A stretch of 64,000 nt of DNA from Anoplolepis gracilipes (lineage: Eukaryota > Arthropoda > Insecta > Hymenoptera > Formicidae). Both the position numbers and the translations under genes were made by a program. The notes beneath the pieces are model-generated. The model saw only the letters and a list, made by a program, of their open reading frames with translations, had not been told where the DNA came from and did not search any database. The stretch covers positions 4,702,572 to 4,766,571 of the forward strand of contig NC_132980.1 of the NCBI RefSeq assembly GCF_047496725.1, written 5' to 3'. Positions 26,568 through 38,000 of the stretch are shown here, in pieces. Position 1 is the first letter of the stretch, and the number at the start of each line of letters is the position of its first letter.

Positions 26568-28927
26568 CACACACACACACACAAGGTGGCCCATTTTAAT
26601 CAATTCAGTTGAATATTTTGAAAACTAAGATCAATAAAGAAAAATGTTTAAGACAAAAGTTCTATAGTTTTAAGGGAGACATAAAAAGGCAATGGTATGA
26701 CCTTGGATAGTCTTTTGAAGGTGACATAAAGCTCATCTTCACTTTGCTTAAATGGAAGATGATTTCTATTTTTCATTGTATACTCGTGTAGTTTATGTTG
26801 AGAGCCTTCCAAAACACTATAATAAAGTATTTTTTAATTAAGTTTATTCTTTTCGAGTTATGAGGCTTGAAAGTTACAACATTTTGATAAAATACAAAAT
26901 ATCTTTTAAAATACTCAGTTTTAGATAATGTTATCTTAACACTTACATAGAATAATGGGACAAAAAAAATGTGTAGCTACTTGTTACAAATTTATATTTT
27001 TTTCTTTAAGACAAATATGCATTTTCTTTACACCAACTCTCTGCACCAATTGATTCATCTCATTATTCTGTGTTTAAATATTAAGATAGATTATCGAAAA
27101 CTGCATGTTTTATAAGATATTTTGTATTTTATGTCAAAATATTGTAACTTTCAAGCTTCATAACTCGAAAAGTACTTAAAAAAAAAAAAAAAAAACTATT
27201 ATAGTGTTTTGAAAAGCTCTCGACGTAAGCTACAAGAATATACAATAAAAAATATGAGGTTCCATTTAAGAAGAATGTGACCTTCATGTAACCTTCAAAA
27301 GATTATCCAAGATCATATCATTGCCATCTTCTTATGTCTCCCTTAAAACCATACAATTTTTCTCTGAAATATTTTTCTCTACTCATCTCAGTTTTCAAAA
27401 TATTTAGCTGGATTGATTAAAATGGGCCATCCTGTATATAAAATATATATATTTAATTATATTGTTATATATATAATATATATAACAATTAAATATGTGT
27501 ATATATATATAAATATATATATATAAATTATCTACAGGTAACGTACAATATAAAGAAATCTAGAAAATTGCTTTTTCTTTTTAGATTTTCTTACCAAAAA
27601 GCTCAACTTTTGTTTCAGCACTGCCCAATTTATTGGCCGCCCGACATATGTATTCTCCATATTGCCGTTTTTCTATAGTAATAACTCGAATCGTTGTATC
27701 AGTATACTCGTCTGCTGTTGCGAAATGCGATATACTGTAATGCTGATTATTCGACAATTGTACGTCATCTTTGACCCAGGTAATAGCTGGTGGAGGATAC
27801 GCCTCTACGTGACACTCCAAATCCATATCATACTGCAAAGCTTGTCCCAGTCGTGGCCTCGGAGCTGTTATTACCGGCGCGAATTCAACCTCCACATTGA
27901 TATTACGTCTAGCACCACGTCCAACGCTATTTTCAGCAACGCAGTAGTACGTTCCACGATCCTCTTTTCGTATAGTAGATATTTTCAATGTATTGCCGCT
28001 GTAATATATTTAAAGTTTACACATAGCTTGTGAAGTTATTAATAAAATATAATTTTCATTAATTATCCCATACCGATAAATTGATCCTCCAGTAGGCAAA
28101 ATGGCATTATTCTCCCTGCGCCATGTTATTCTTGGCGATGGATAGCCACTGGCATAGCATTCCAACATAATAGATTGTCCCTCGCTAACTACTAGAGATT
28201 GAGTCGAGTTGTCGCTAATTATCGGTGGTCTACGAACTTGCAATTCCACTTCCGCATTTATAAGATTGTTCACAGATATTTGTATTCTACATTGATAGAA
28301 TCCAGCATCTGTTTCTTGTATATCCTTAATCTGAAATATCAAGTATATATAATTTAATGCCATTAATGTTTGAATATATAAATATATATTGAGACAAGAA
28401 TATTTCAATTGAGTCTTACTTGCAAGACATAAGTGGTAGATGCTGTGTCATGTTTAATGGAAAATCTGCTATCCCGAATTATCAATGCGGTGCCAGTAGA
28501 AAGTGCCACTTGCTCGTGCACGCTGTCTCTGTTGACTTTTATCCACAAAACAGGATAATCCTGCGCGTACTGAATGGAACAATGTAATTCCACAGTCTCT
28601 CCAATATCCTTAATTTGTTCCTGTGATATGTAAGATATTGTTGGAGTACGTTGAGCCACAACTGAAAAGCGACAAATTGCAATTCACACATCTGAATTGA
28701 CAACTTAAGCTGCATTATCGTGAACTGTATCATTATTCTGGGAAAAAGGAGAATTTTTCCATTTCGAGTACAGGATGAAAGGCGTGATATACAGGGTGTT
28801 AAAAAAAAAAAATTTTTTTAACATGCTTATGAAACACCTTGTATATCGCTCAATACAAGTTACGTATACAAAAGTGTTTACCTGTTTGCAAGAATGCGCA
28901 TGTCAAAGCTAAAACGACAACACGCAT
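25931..28927 (-). CDS. Lac: Lachesin, GPI-anchored immunoglobulin-superfamily cell adhesion protein
   Basis: Six coding exons: 28927-28882, 28661-28420, 28330-28074, 27998-27595, 26231-26117 and 25952-25931; phases agree and total 361 residues, close to the usual lachesin length. The signal peptide begins MRVVVLALTCAFLQT. Three Ig domains each show their Cys pair: VELHCSIQ/AGFYQCRI, IMLECYAS/GTYYCVAE and DLECHVEA/GEYICRAA. Highly conserved stretches include LIIRDSRF, NAILPTGGSIYR and RPRLGQALQYDMDLECHVEA. The tail has IPVCPPACGQ then a hydrophobic end (HLIVLVLLITIM), fitting a GPI-attachment signal. Lachesin acts at the cell surface in nerve and at septate junctions in trachea. It is single-copy here and lies between the inverted arms of the dehydrogenase duplication without being duplicated. 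No damage seen. Confidence 0.96.
26519..26582. repeat. (TA)n(CA)n compound microsatellite in a lachesin intron
   Basis: TA dinucleotides followed by GTACACACAC repeats, abutting the foldback element that starts at 26582. Confidence 0.9.
26582..27434. mobile_element. 850-bp palindromic DNA transposon, old copy, in a lachesin intron
   Basis: Ends CAAGGTGGCCCATTTTAAT and, inverted, CAGGATGGCCCATTTTAAT with long inverted arms (several hundred bp). Diverged member of the family at 42426-45772 and 46770-47640, sharing the CCCATTTTAAT terminus and the later ATTTTGACATAAAATACAAGA-like words. TA follows the right end. No coding capacity. Confidence 0.75.
28792..28841. mobile_element. Tiny foldback element in lachesin intron 1
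   Basis: CAGGGTGTT at the left and AACACCTTG-type end at the right (as GAAACACCTTG), 50 bp in all, flanked by TA on both sides. Probably an internally deleted relative of the CAGGGTGTCC foldback elements. Confidence 0.55.
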
Positions 28928-30862
28928 CGTGGTGACACACCCAATACGATACTAGAGTTCTTCGAAAAGATCGTCTTTAGCTTCTGTCTGCGACGCGATT
29001 GTTGCTGTGTTTGTTTCTGAACATAGGATTCCTCCTTGCAATTTAACGAAGCGCGAATCAAGTTTTATTCATTCGAGATGATTTTATTCGGCGATACAAA
29101 TCAACTATTCGATGCGACGTGATCGGCAAAAAGGAAGAGTAACACATCCGAAATGGTCCAAAGCGTCCACGGGCGGGACAGGTGACTGTTGTCTGATGAC
29201 GAGCGTTGTAAATATGGCGTACGATGTACGATGCCTACATCTCTAGTCAAGTGTGAGATGAAAATCTCATTTCGTCGTAGATCTCTTATTTCGCCACGAT
29301 TATCACTCCGGTTAAATCAATTGAAAATTAGTATTTGCAATTGTAAAATTAAAATTGATTAGTGTAACGTTCTGCGAATGGTCCCGATAAATTGTTAACA
29401 TGATTCGATTGCTTTTGCGATTGATTTGAATATTCGAATGCTCGAATGATCGAATTTCAAAGCTAATAAGATTATTAATTATTGTGAAAAAAAGTTTCTC
29501 AACGTGTTTAATATGTTTAATTTGTTCTTTCAAGAAAACTCTTTAATATTTTATATATAATTAAATAAAATATTGCAAAACATATAATATAATATAATAA
29601 TTGTAATAATTGATTAATTTTTTATATAATTCACATTTACTTTTCTTATATAATTTTTCATATAATTACATTTAATTTTACTTTTTTTCTTATTTTAAAA
29701 TATATAATATTCTTTCATTATATTATACACATAATATATATCATTAAAAATATTCAATAAAGGTTTTTTTAAACTTCAAATATTTCAAAAATAGTATAAA
29801 AAACAAGTTAAATCAAAGTAAAATATTTATATATTTGATTATTAATATATACAAATAAAAACGGACTAATAATAACTAAACATAGGAAGCAAGATGCGTA
29901 AATAAATGTCTTTAAAAGAAATTTATTAATTAATTGTTATACAATAAGTTTATTAAATAGCAGGAATTCACGCTCTCTTTGTGTTTATAAACCTAATTCT
30001 TCTCATTAACTGATTTACAGGATTATACCCGATAAAAAATTTTTATATATAATCAGACAAAAATGGCCGTATCTAATTATACAAATTTATATACGAAATT
30101 TGTCCATTTTATATATAATTATATATAATTATATTTAATTCTGCATAACTATACATAAGAAATTTTTTATCGGTATTCAATCAATCAATATCAACGTCAT
30201 AATCTTTACAAAGATCGAATTAAAAAAAAGACTAGTTAAAATAGTCAAAGCAGCTCCTTAAAGAGTACTCTTTAATTAAAATATTAATATTTATTTATTA
30301 AGTGATTTTTTTATTACCACCTTGAACGGGTCAAAATCATTTTTGGAAATTTTTTAAAAGACGTAACAAAATAAATACAAAAATTAAAAATGAGGCATTT
30401 ATTAAATAACTCTTTAAGGTAAAAAAAAAATATTTAAAAAAATTTTAAATAAAATTGCGCTAAAGCCAAGACTGGAAGCCGTTTTTGACCGACGCTCTCC
30501 GCGGTATTCAGTCTCAGGCTACAATATTGGATTTAAAAAAATAAAACATTTTTATTATCTAGCTACTAAAAATCGAAGAAATACATATATTTTAAAAATA
30601 TTTGAAAACATTTATTTTTGTAGAATTGGTAAATACTTGGAAAAAATTTCATTTTACTTCTTAAAAATTTTGTGCAAAAGTGTTAATTGCAAGAAAAATT
30701 TTTAATATATCGCAAAATCCGTATATATTTCTTTAAGTTATACATATATAAAAGAAGATTTCCTAAAAGTTTCAAGTGAATCGGTTAAAAATTGTAGGAG
30801 TTATGCTGAACGTCGATTTCAGAAAAGCCATTTTGAGAAAAATGCATTCAAAGAGACAAACA
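28928..30862. other. Upstream region of lachesin and AT-rich spacer
   Basis: 28928-29250 is moderately GC-rich and probably holds the lachesin 5' UTR and promoter (minus strand); no TATA box chosen. 29300-30020 is AT-rich with nothing recognised. 30450-30860 contains a denser patch (GACCGACGCTCTCCGCGG near 30490) that looks like an old repeat. It ends where the homology with the dehydrogenase 3' flanks begins, near 30863. Confidence 0.5.
30028..30173. mobile_element. Short foldback element, TA target site
   Basis: Ends CCCGATAAAAAATTT (left) and AAATTTTTTATCGG (right) flanked by TA at 30026-30027 and 30174-30175. The AT-rich interior and ends match the 5403-5691 element. Confidence 0.7.
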
Positions 30863-31286
30863 TATTTGGTCTCATTACTGATAAACGACAGAAGAAGCAA
30901 GGAATAATGTCGTTAGGTTATAAAGAATATAATATTACCTTATTATATATCTTATAGATAGTTATTGGCAGTTACAAGTCGACAATACGGATCTGTCAAT
31001 ATTATATAGGTGAAACCTAATAGTAAAATTATATCCAGCTATCCTGTTAATAAAAGAACGTTTGTGTGTGAAACATCATAAAAAAAGAAAATAATGTTGA
31101 TGTTAGTACCTTGTTCGTGATAAAGTGTAATTCATCTTCTTTTTCTTCGCAGTCATATCTTCATGTCTGAAGAGTCGTGACATCATGACTATGTATACTG
31201 TTTGGTTGATTGTCTCCAATGTTGTCTATTCTCCGTTGCCCTTACATTCATCTGTAGCGATTTCCCCATGATCTCTTTGATTTGGT

Positions 31287-32824
31287 CTATCCATCTCTAG
31301 CCGAGGGTCTGCCCTGTGGTCTTTTGCCCTCGACTTTCCCCTGGACGATCAGTCTCTCTAAATTGTCATTTTCTCGTCGGGTAATATGCCCAAAGAACTG
31401 CAAAATGCGCCGACGACAGACAGTGGATAATCGATCCTTAATTTCTAACTCGTTTAGTATCGAGACGTTGGTCCTATGATCAGTGCAGAGAATGCGGAGC
31501 ATTCCAGCACCACATTTCAAAAGCATCTATTTGGCGTCTGTCAGCCGTCTTTATAGTCCAGGATTCGGAGCCGTATGAAAATATGGAGAAGACCAGCGCA
31601 CTCACTAGGGTCTTCTTAGTGTTTCTTGATATATGTTTGTCTATCCATATTTTGAGCAGGTTCGACATAGCTGTTCTTGCCAGTGTTATCCGCCTGCTAA
31701 TCTCTGGTTCGGATCTTCCTCTGTTTGTTATTAGAGATTCTAGATATATAAATTCTTCTACGGTTTCCACTCTGCTTGGTTAGGTTTCTTAGCTGCAAGG
31801 TGTCGCTTCTGTTTATGACCATCAGCTTGATCTTGTCGAGATTGATCTCGAGACCCAAGGCTTGGCTCTCGTTGGTTACTCGCTCGAGGAGAATCGTCAT
31901 TTCGTCTTCGTCTCTCGCTACCAAGGTAGTATCGTCTGCATATCTGAGGTTGTTTATCTTCTTTCCATTGATCGATACGCCACCTTCAAAGTTCTCTAAG
32001 GCTTTTCTCATTATATACTCTCCATAGACGTTAAACAGCCTTGGGGATAGGATGCATCCTTGACGTACTCCTTTCTGCACTTTAAACGCTCCTGAGCTTT
32101 TTTTGTCAAGGGAGATAATAGCCTCGTTTTCTTGATACAGGTTCCTGATGAGGGTCACGAGGTGATGTGGGACCCCCATTTCCCTTAGCACCGTCCATAG
32201 ACTGCTCCACCTCACACAGTCAAAAGTTTTCTTGTAATCTATGAAGCATAGAAGCGTAGGTGTATTAAACTCTCTTGCTTTCTCAATTAACTGTTGGATA
32301 TTAAATATTTGATCTCTGGTTCCCCTTCCTTTGACAAAACCTGCCTGTTTGGGTGGGATTTGGCAGTCCAAGTATCTCCGCAGCCTTTGGTCTAGTATTC
32401 TTAGAAGGATCTTGCTTGTGTGCGATATCAAAGATATCGTTCGATAATTCTGACATTTCCTCGTGGAACCTTTTTTATGGATTGGGATGAAAGCAGATTT
32501 GGTCCAATCTTTGGGCCAGTATCCACTGTGCCAAATTTTATTGCATATATTTTGCAATATTTCAGTTCCGTCTCCCAGTTCTTTTATGAGCTCGACTGTG
32601 ACTCCGTCTACTCCCAGAGACTTATTAAGCTTCAGATGTCTTATAGCTTCAGTAATTTCAGACAGAAGAATGTTGGGTTCTTTTTTATATTGCAGTTCAT
32701 CCTCTAATTGCTCGCTTGTTTTGTCTGTTTCCTCGCTATACAGCTCTTCGCAATATTGTTTCCACCGTTTGAGAACCTCCTGATCTTCCCGTAAGATTTT
32801 CCTATCCTTGTCTTCAATGATCAT
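31287..32824 (-). pseudogene. RTE LINE, reverse transcriptase and C-terminal part
   Basis: The 32824-31697 frame holds the RT: GVDGVTVELIK, FIPIHKKGS, NYRTISL, GFVKGRGTRDQI, VRQGCILSPRLFN and the catalytic YADDTTL. It then shifts frame near 31770 (continuing EEFIYLESLITNRG) and again near 31500 (RRRILQFFGHITRR), the usual RTE C-terminus. The position corresponding to the FADF-type Asp of motif A reads FIDYKKTFD. Defective by the frameshifts. Confidence 0.9.
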
Positions 32825-32863
32825 TGTCTTTGGTTTAAATTTTCGTGTTAGCTCTCTTACCTT

Positions 32864-34393
32864 TTATATAGGTCTATATCGCTGGTATGATTCCTCTATT
32901 TCTCTGCATACTTCTTTGATATGGTTGTTTTTGTCTTGTCCACATTGCCTTTGTATCTTTTTACTCAATTTTCTGTATACGTTACTGTCCTTTTCTGTCA
33001 ATAATCCCTTGTTCTTTATTTTCTTTCGTTCCTTTATTGTATCGAGAGTCCTCTGCGTGATCCAATGTTTGTTTGGTTGGATTGTTAAGGTGTCGTCCTG
33101 TTGTAGTCGTTCTGCAGCCTCCTTGATGATGTCTTTTAAAGCCTCCCATTCTTTATTTGGGTCTTTGTTGCTCGTGATCCTTGCTTTTCCATCCATCAGC
33201 TTGTTTTGTATTTCTTCTCTAAATTTTTCCCTCATGGGTTCTGGAATGTTGATCGCTTTTTTCTGTAGGTGCTTGATTTTTTTAAAGCGAATTTTAAACT
33301 GCATTACTAATAGCTGATGATCCGAGCCGCAGTCAGCTCGCGGGTAAGTCCTGCAGTTCCGGATGGACGATTTACATCGCGATCTGACCATGATGTAATC
33401 AATCTGGTTTCTGTATCTGTTTCCTGGTGATTTCCAAGTGTATAAGCGTCTGTTATGAAATTGAAATATCGTGTTGGCAATGGTGAGACTTTGTTCTTGG
33501 CAAAACTGGAGCATCCGATCTCCTCGTTTGTTCTTTATACCTAAGCCGAATGGGCCGATTATCTGTTTTAGATGATCTTTAATCGTTGTCGTTTGGCCGA
33601 CTTTTGCATTCATATCCCCCAGTATAATGAGTATTTCCTGTTTTGGGAGTACATTTATAGTCCTGCTCAATTGATCGAAGAAGGCTTCCACTGTTTCTTC
33701 ACTCGATTTCGCAGTTGGGGCATATACCTGTATGACGTTGATATTGATAGGACGTGCCCTGATCTTTACCGTTATTATGTGGTCATTTACAGTCCTATAT
33801 CCCAGAACTGCTTTGGCGGTTGGCCCAGTAAGTATAAAGGCTACTCCATTACGACTCTCTGTATCGTTGCCTGAGAAGTATACAGTGTTCCCTGCTTTGG
33901 TTTTGAAGTAACCGTTTCCTGTCCGGTGTGTCTCCAATATACCCAGCACATCCAGCCCTGCTGCCTTAGCCTCCTGCTCAACAGTATGTAGTTTTCCGGT
34001 CTGGAAGAGTCCCCGAGTGTTCCAGGTGCCTATTCGTGTTCCGTTACGTGTATTTATTGCTTTTTGCATGGCGTCGTCCAAGGCCGCCTTCCCCGGAGAT
34101 CCGATTAGGAGGCTATTTATACCTCCGGAATATTTTGCATTGGACAAAGCCATGATGTTTTCTTGGGAATATAATGAAGGTGGTTTCTCGTTGCCATCCT
34201 TCATGATTGGGAATGGGAAAGGAATTATGATGTAGGATAGGAGCAGGATTAAGACATAATACTCCTCGATAGGAGCTGGGGAGTACCAAGTGCATCGCGT
34301 GGGCAGGGTTGCCAAGCCCTGTGGCAGATTTGTTCTCAATCTGATCTCTTCACCTAACCTGGGACGGGCGAGAAGTATCTGCCCGCTACCCAT
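32864..34393 (-). pseudogene. RTE LINE, endonuclease part of the polyprotein
   Basis: A 509-codon frame with an APE-type endonuclease domain: IGTWNTRGL (catalytic Asn region), ILETHRTG (catalytic Glu), VIQVYAPT, LGDMNAKVG (Asp/Asn), NQIDYIMV and SDHQLLV (catalytic Asp/His). These nick the target DNA to prime reverse transcription. It resembles the host-annotated craniofacial development protein 2-like proteins, which are RTE endonucleases. A TAA at 32864-32866 stops the frame, and the reverse transcriptase follows in the same frame. Confidence 0.9.
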
Positions 34394-35006
34394 AAGTAAT
34401 TCATATTACAAGTAAAATTATAAATGTGTACAGTTTAGGCAAGATTTTATTTATATTTATGTATGTTCAATACATATATATAAATAACATTTAATGTGTT
34501 TTATCAAGCACATATTTCTTGATTTGCTTTGTACAGTTATAACTAAGTTAACCAAATCTTTTTTAACAAGGCGTATCGTATAATATATAATCCCTGGTGA
34601 GGGAAAATAGGAAGATAAAATCTCAATAAAAAAAAAAGAGAATCTCATCAAATTTTTATATACCCTTAATAAATTTATACAATTTTACATTTGTTAATAT
34701 AATATTTTGCATTTGAATCTTGACGCCACAATACTCATAATATCTGTAATAACTATATAGTATTCATATATATATATATATACATTATAACACATTATAT
34801 GTAGTATCAAATATATAATATCTATAATACTAATAATTATGTTTTATATACAGATACTCATTTGTGTATACTACAATATTGCATTTTATCATTCAAAATA
34901 TAATGCATTTAAATATTCAGTTAAATTTGTATACAAAAAATAAGTTATAAAATCTTATAAAAATATTATCTCTTATTTTTTTCTACTCCAACATAAAAAT
35001 CCCATT

Positions 35007-38000
35007 TCATAATTTGAAAACGGCTTTACTTATCTGTCCCTTCTTCAACGCTTCCAGAGCTTCTTCATATTGAGACAAGGAATATACCTTAATTCCTAAC
35101 TTATTGTAATCGAGATATTTTTCAGATAATGATTGCAACAAAGCTAATCCTTTAAGAAAAGAAAAAGGATTTACAAACGCGCCTATGATGGTTAGCTCTT
35201 TCTTATAAATCTGTAAACAATATAGAATAATTAAATAATTAATTAACAATAATTTTTAATAAGAATATATGGAAAGCTTCATAAACATAGTGACGTAAAT
35301 CCAAAATCGTATTACACGCATTTGAGGAATGTCTAAATATTTCTGTATTTATTTCTATAATTAGTAGAGCAATTAGCAGCTTTGTTATAAAATAAAGACA
35401 TTTGTATAAGGCTTTTTTATATGCTTTAATATTTCATTTTTTTAATTGGGAATATACGCCCCTATGTTATGAAATTTTCAATATAGTTCTTATAGCTATG
35501 TGATAAATTTACTTGAAATGGTTCAATTGACATCTTCGCTTTCGGATTAGCGACACCGAATACACACAGACGACCACCGCGACCTAGTAAGGAAATGGCC
35601 GTTTCCATCGCTGGAGCAGAGCCGCTGCAGTCCACGACTATATCAAACTCTTCTTTTAAATCGTTTGGATTTTTAACTTGATAATCTAGACCTGTATGTA
35701 CGCGCAAAAATACATATCTATTAGAACCCTTTCAAAAATTTCTCACGTTGATACACAAAATGTTGTATAAAATAATGCTTCAATATATTTTCAAATAATG
35801 TTTCCACATATTTTTCAAAATTGTTTTATATTACCAAGATGGGCGGCAATTTCTCTCCGTTTCTGTTGCGGTTCAATGATAGTGACGGTCTTTCTAAGAC
35901 CATCTAAATGAAGTAGACAGGACCATAGTAAACCTATGATACCGGCGGCTATTACGAGAACTTTGTTTCCTACATTTACGGGATTAAGCTTATCCCAGCC
36001 GTGAGCAAGACACGACATCGGTTCACTTAGCACCGCGTGATACATTTCAATTTCATCCGGGATCAAATAAACCTACAAACAATAGATCCAGATATACATA
36101 CAATAGACGCGAATTATATATATGTAATATATCACCATGTGGTGAGACGTTATACAAAATGTCTAAAATGAAATTGATTATCTTCATGATAAATCTTAGA
36201 CATTGACAACTTTTTTATTAATTTGGAATCAATTTTGTCTTAGTAGAAAACGAACATATTGTATAATAGAGAAAAGTCATTATTTATATTCAAACCACTG
36301 TATTTTTTACTCTTTGACTCCTTATTCTTTCGATTACTGGGGGAATGTTTACTCAAATTTTAAAAATAATTTACTGATTTTGAAGTATTTTGTTCAAAAT
36401 TATAGGTAAGGATAAAATTTAAAGATTTTTTAATACATTTTCTGAAATAAATTTTTTATATGACATGCTTTTTCTAATATTTCTCATACAAAGAAAAGCA
36501 TAGAGCTTCTTAACTTTTAAATGCTGGATTTGTAAACGTACTGAAAAAACTGAATAATTCTTTTATCAGCTAACATTTTTCATTTCATGTTTTCATTTTT
36601 TTAACTACAAATTACAATAATATTTACTGCATATTTGGTTAAAACTGAACATATAAACAGAGAAAGATATATATATTTATGATGTATTTTAACCGTATTA
36701 AATTTACTTGGTTACCAGACTGTATACTTACAGTATGAGAATAAAATTATCCAAGAAAATTTTTTCAAATATTCTACAAGTCTCAATAAAATTCCATGAC
36801 AGTTTTTCGATTTTTACAAAAAAAGAAATCCTTGAAAATTCCATGTTTTTCATGTTTTACCAGGAAGTAGATATTCTATTCTTTTTTCTTGATATTTTTT
36901 ATTAAATAAAAATCGATTTTAAGGATTAGCTAAACAATCTATTATTATAAAACATTTGAGATTTTGGGGGACACCTCGTATATATTACTATACCTGAGTT
37001 TCCGGGATAATCACGTGTGTGGCCCATCCTCCATCTTTGAAAGTGCCTATCCCATTTATACTGATATTATTACAAAAATGATAATTCGCGTTATGACAGT
37101 GATCACATTTATTGCATCCGATGTTAGGATCGACGGCGACCCGTTGGCCGACCTGAAATATAGTCACTTCCGATCCAAGCTCATCAATCGTACCTACAAA
37201 CTCGTGCCCAAGTGTTAAAGGCTCATTCTCTTTACACGGAAAGCAACCCTGAAAGAAAGTGTTACACATTAATATTTTGAAGTATGTATATCCGCACTCA
37301 TACCAGACATGTATCATCCCACATAGCAAAAGATCCTAAGTACATCAGTCGGATGTATTAAAAAATTTTTAAATGTCCAAAGATATGCAGAGTTGGGAAA
37401 GTTATTTTAAAAAGTAACTCGTTACTGTTATTCAAAAAGTAACGAATCGTTATGATTTCCGTTACTTTTTTTGTATACAATACAAACTTTACATAAAAAT
37501 TTTTTTAATACTTTCTTAAAGACTTTTAGATTCTATAAATGTAAATAAAATAATTTTCTTATTTTTAGTTTACTTTCAATAGATTTGTAAATATGATCAA
37601 AATCGCTTTCTTCACGTCTCTTCAATTTTTTTATTTTAAAATTCTAACACGATACGATAATGTTCATAATATCGAATTTTTTACTAAGCATGACTAATTA
37701 TCTGTCTACTTAAATGTTTTTTTTTTTTACGAAGTAGAAAGATACTAGAAAGAGATTCCAGTAGTTTCTACGTGATACAGCATTTCAATACTTTTATCAA
37801 TCTCTAAATTCCATTTCACACATATGTGTACATGTATCTATAGTAGGGGAACGTGGGGTAGAACGGCATCGCGGGGTACAATCGTGCAAAGTCGATATCT
37901 TTTTACAGAGATGCTACCATGTCATGAAATATGTAGCAATTATTGCTATTAGGTGTCTCTTTCTGCGTGTTGTATCAGTGGTCGCAATATTTTTAGTTGA

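Larger units (their letters stand above)
31136..34395 (-). mobile_element. RTE/BovB-type non-LTR retrotransposon (LINE), defective
   Basis: A 3.26-kb insertion flanked by the 9-bp direct repeat GTAATTCAT (31127-31135 and 34396-34404). The matching place in the flanks of dehydrogenases 1 and 3 (GTATAATTCATATTA or GTGTAATTCATATTA) is uninterrupted. Order on the minus strand is endonuclease, reverse transcriptase, C-terminal region, then a short A/G-rich 3' tail (GCGAAGAAAAAGAAG), with no poly(A), as usual for RTE. Single-frame coding is broken by one stop and two frameshifts. Confidence 0.93.

Noticed and set aside
27662..28033. 123-codon plus-strand frame.
   Set aside because: Antisense shadow of lachesin exon 4.
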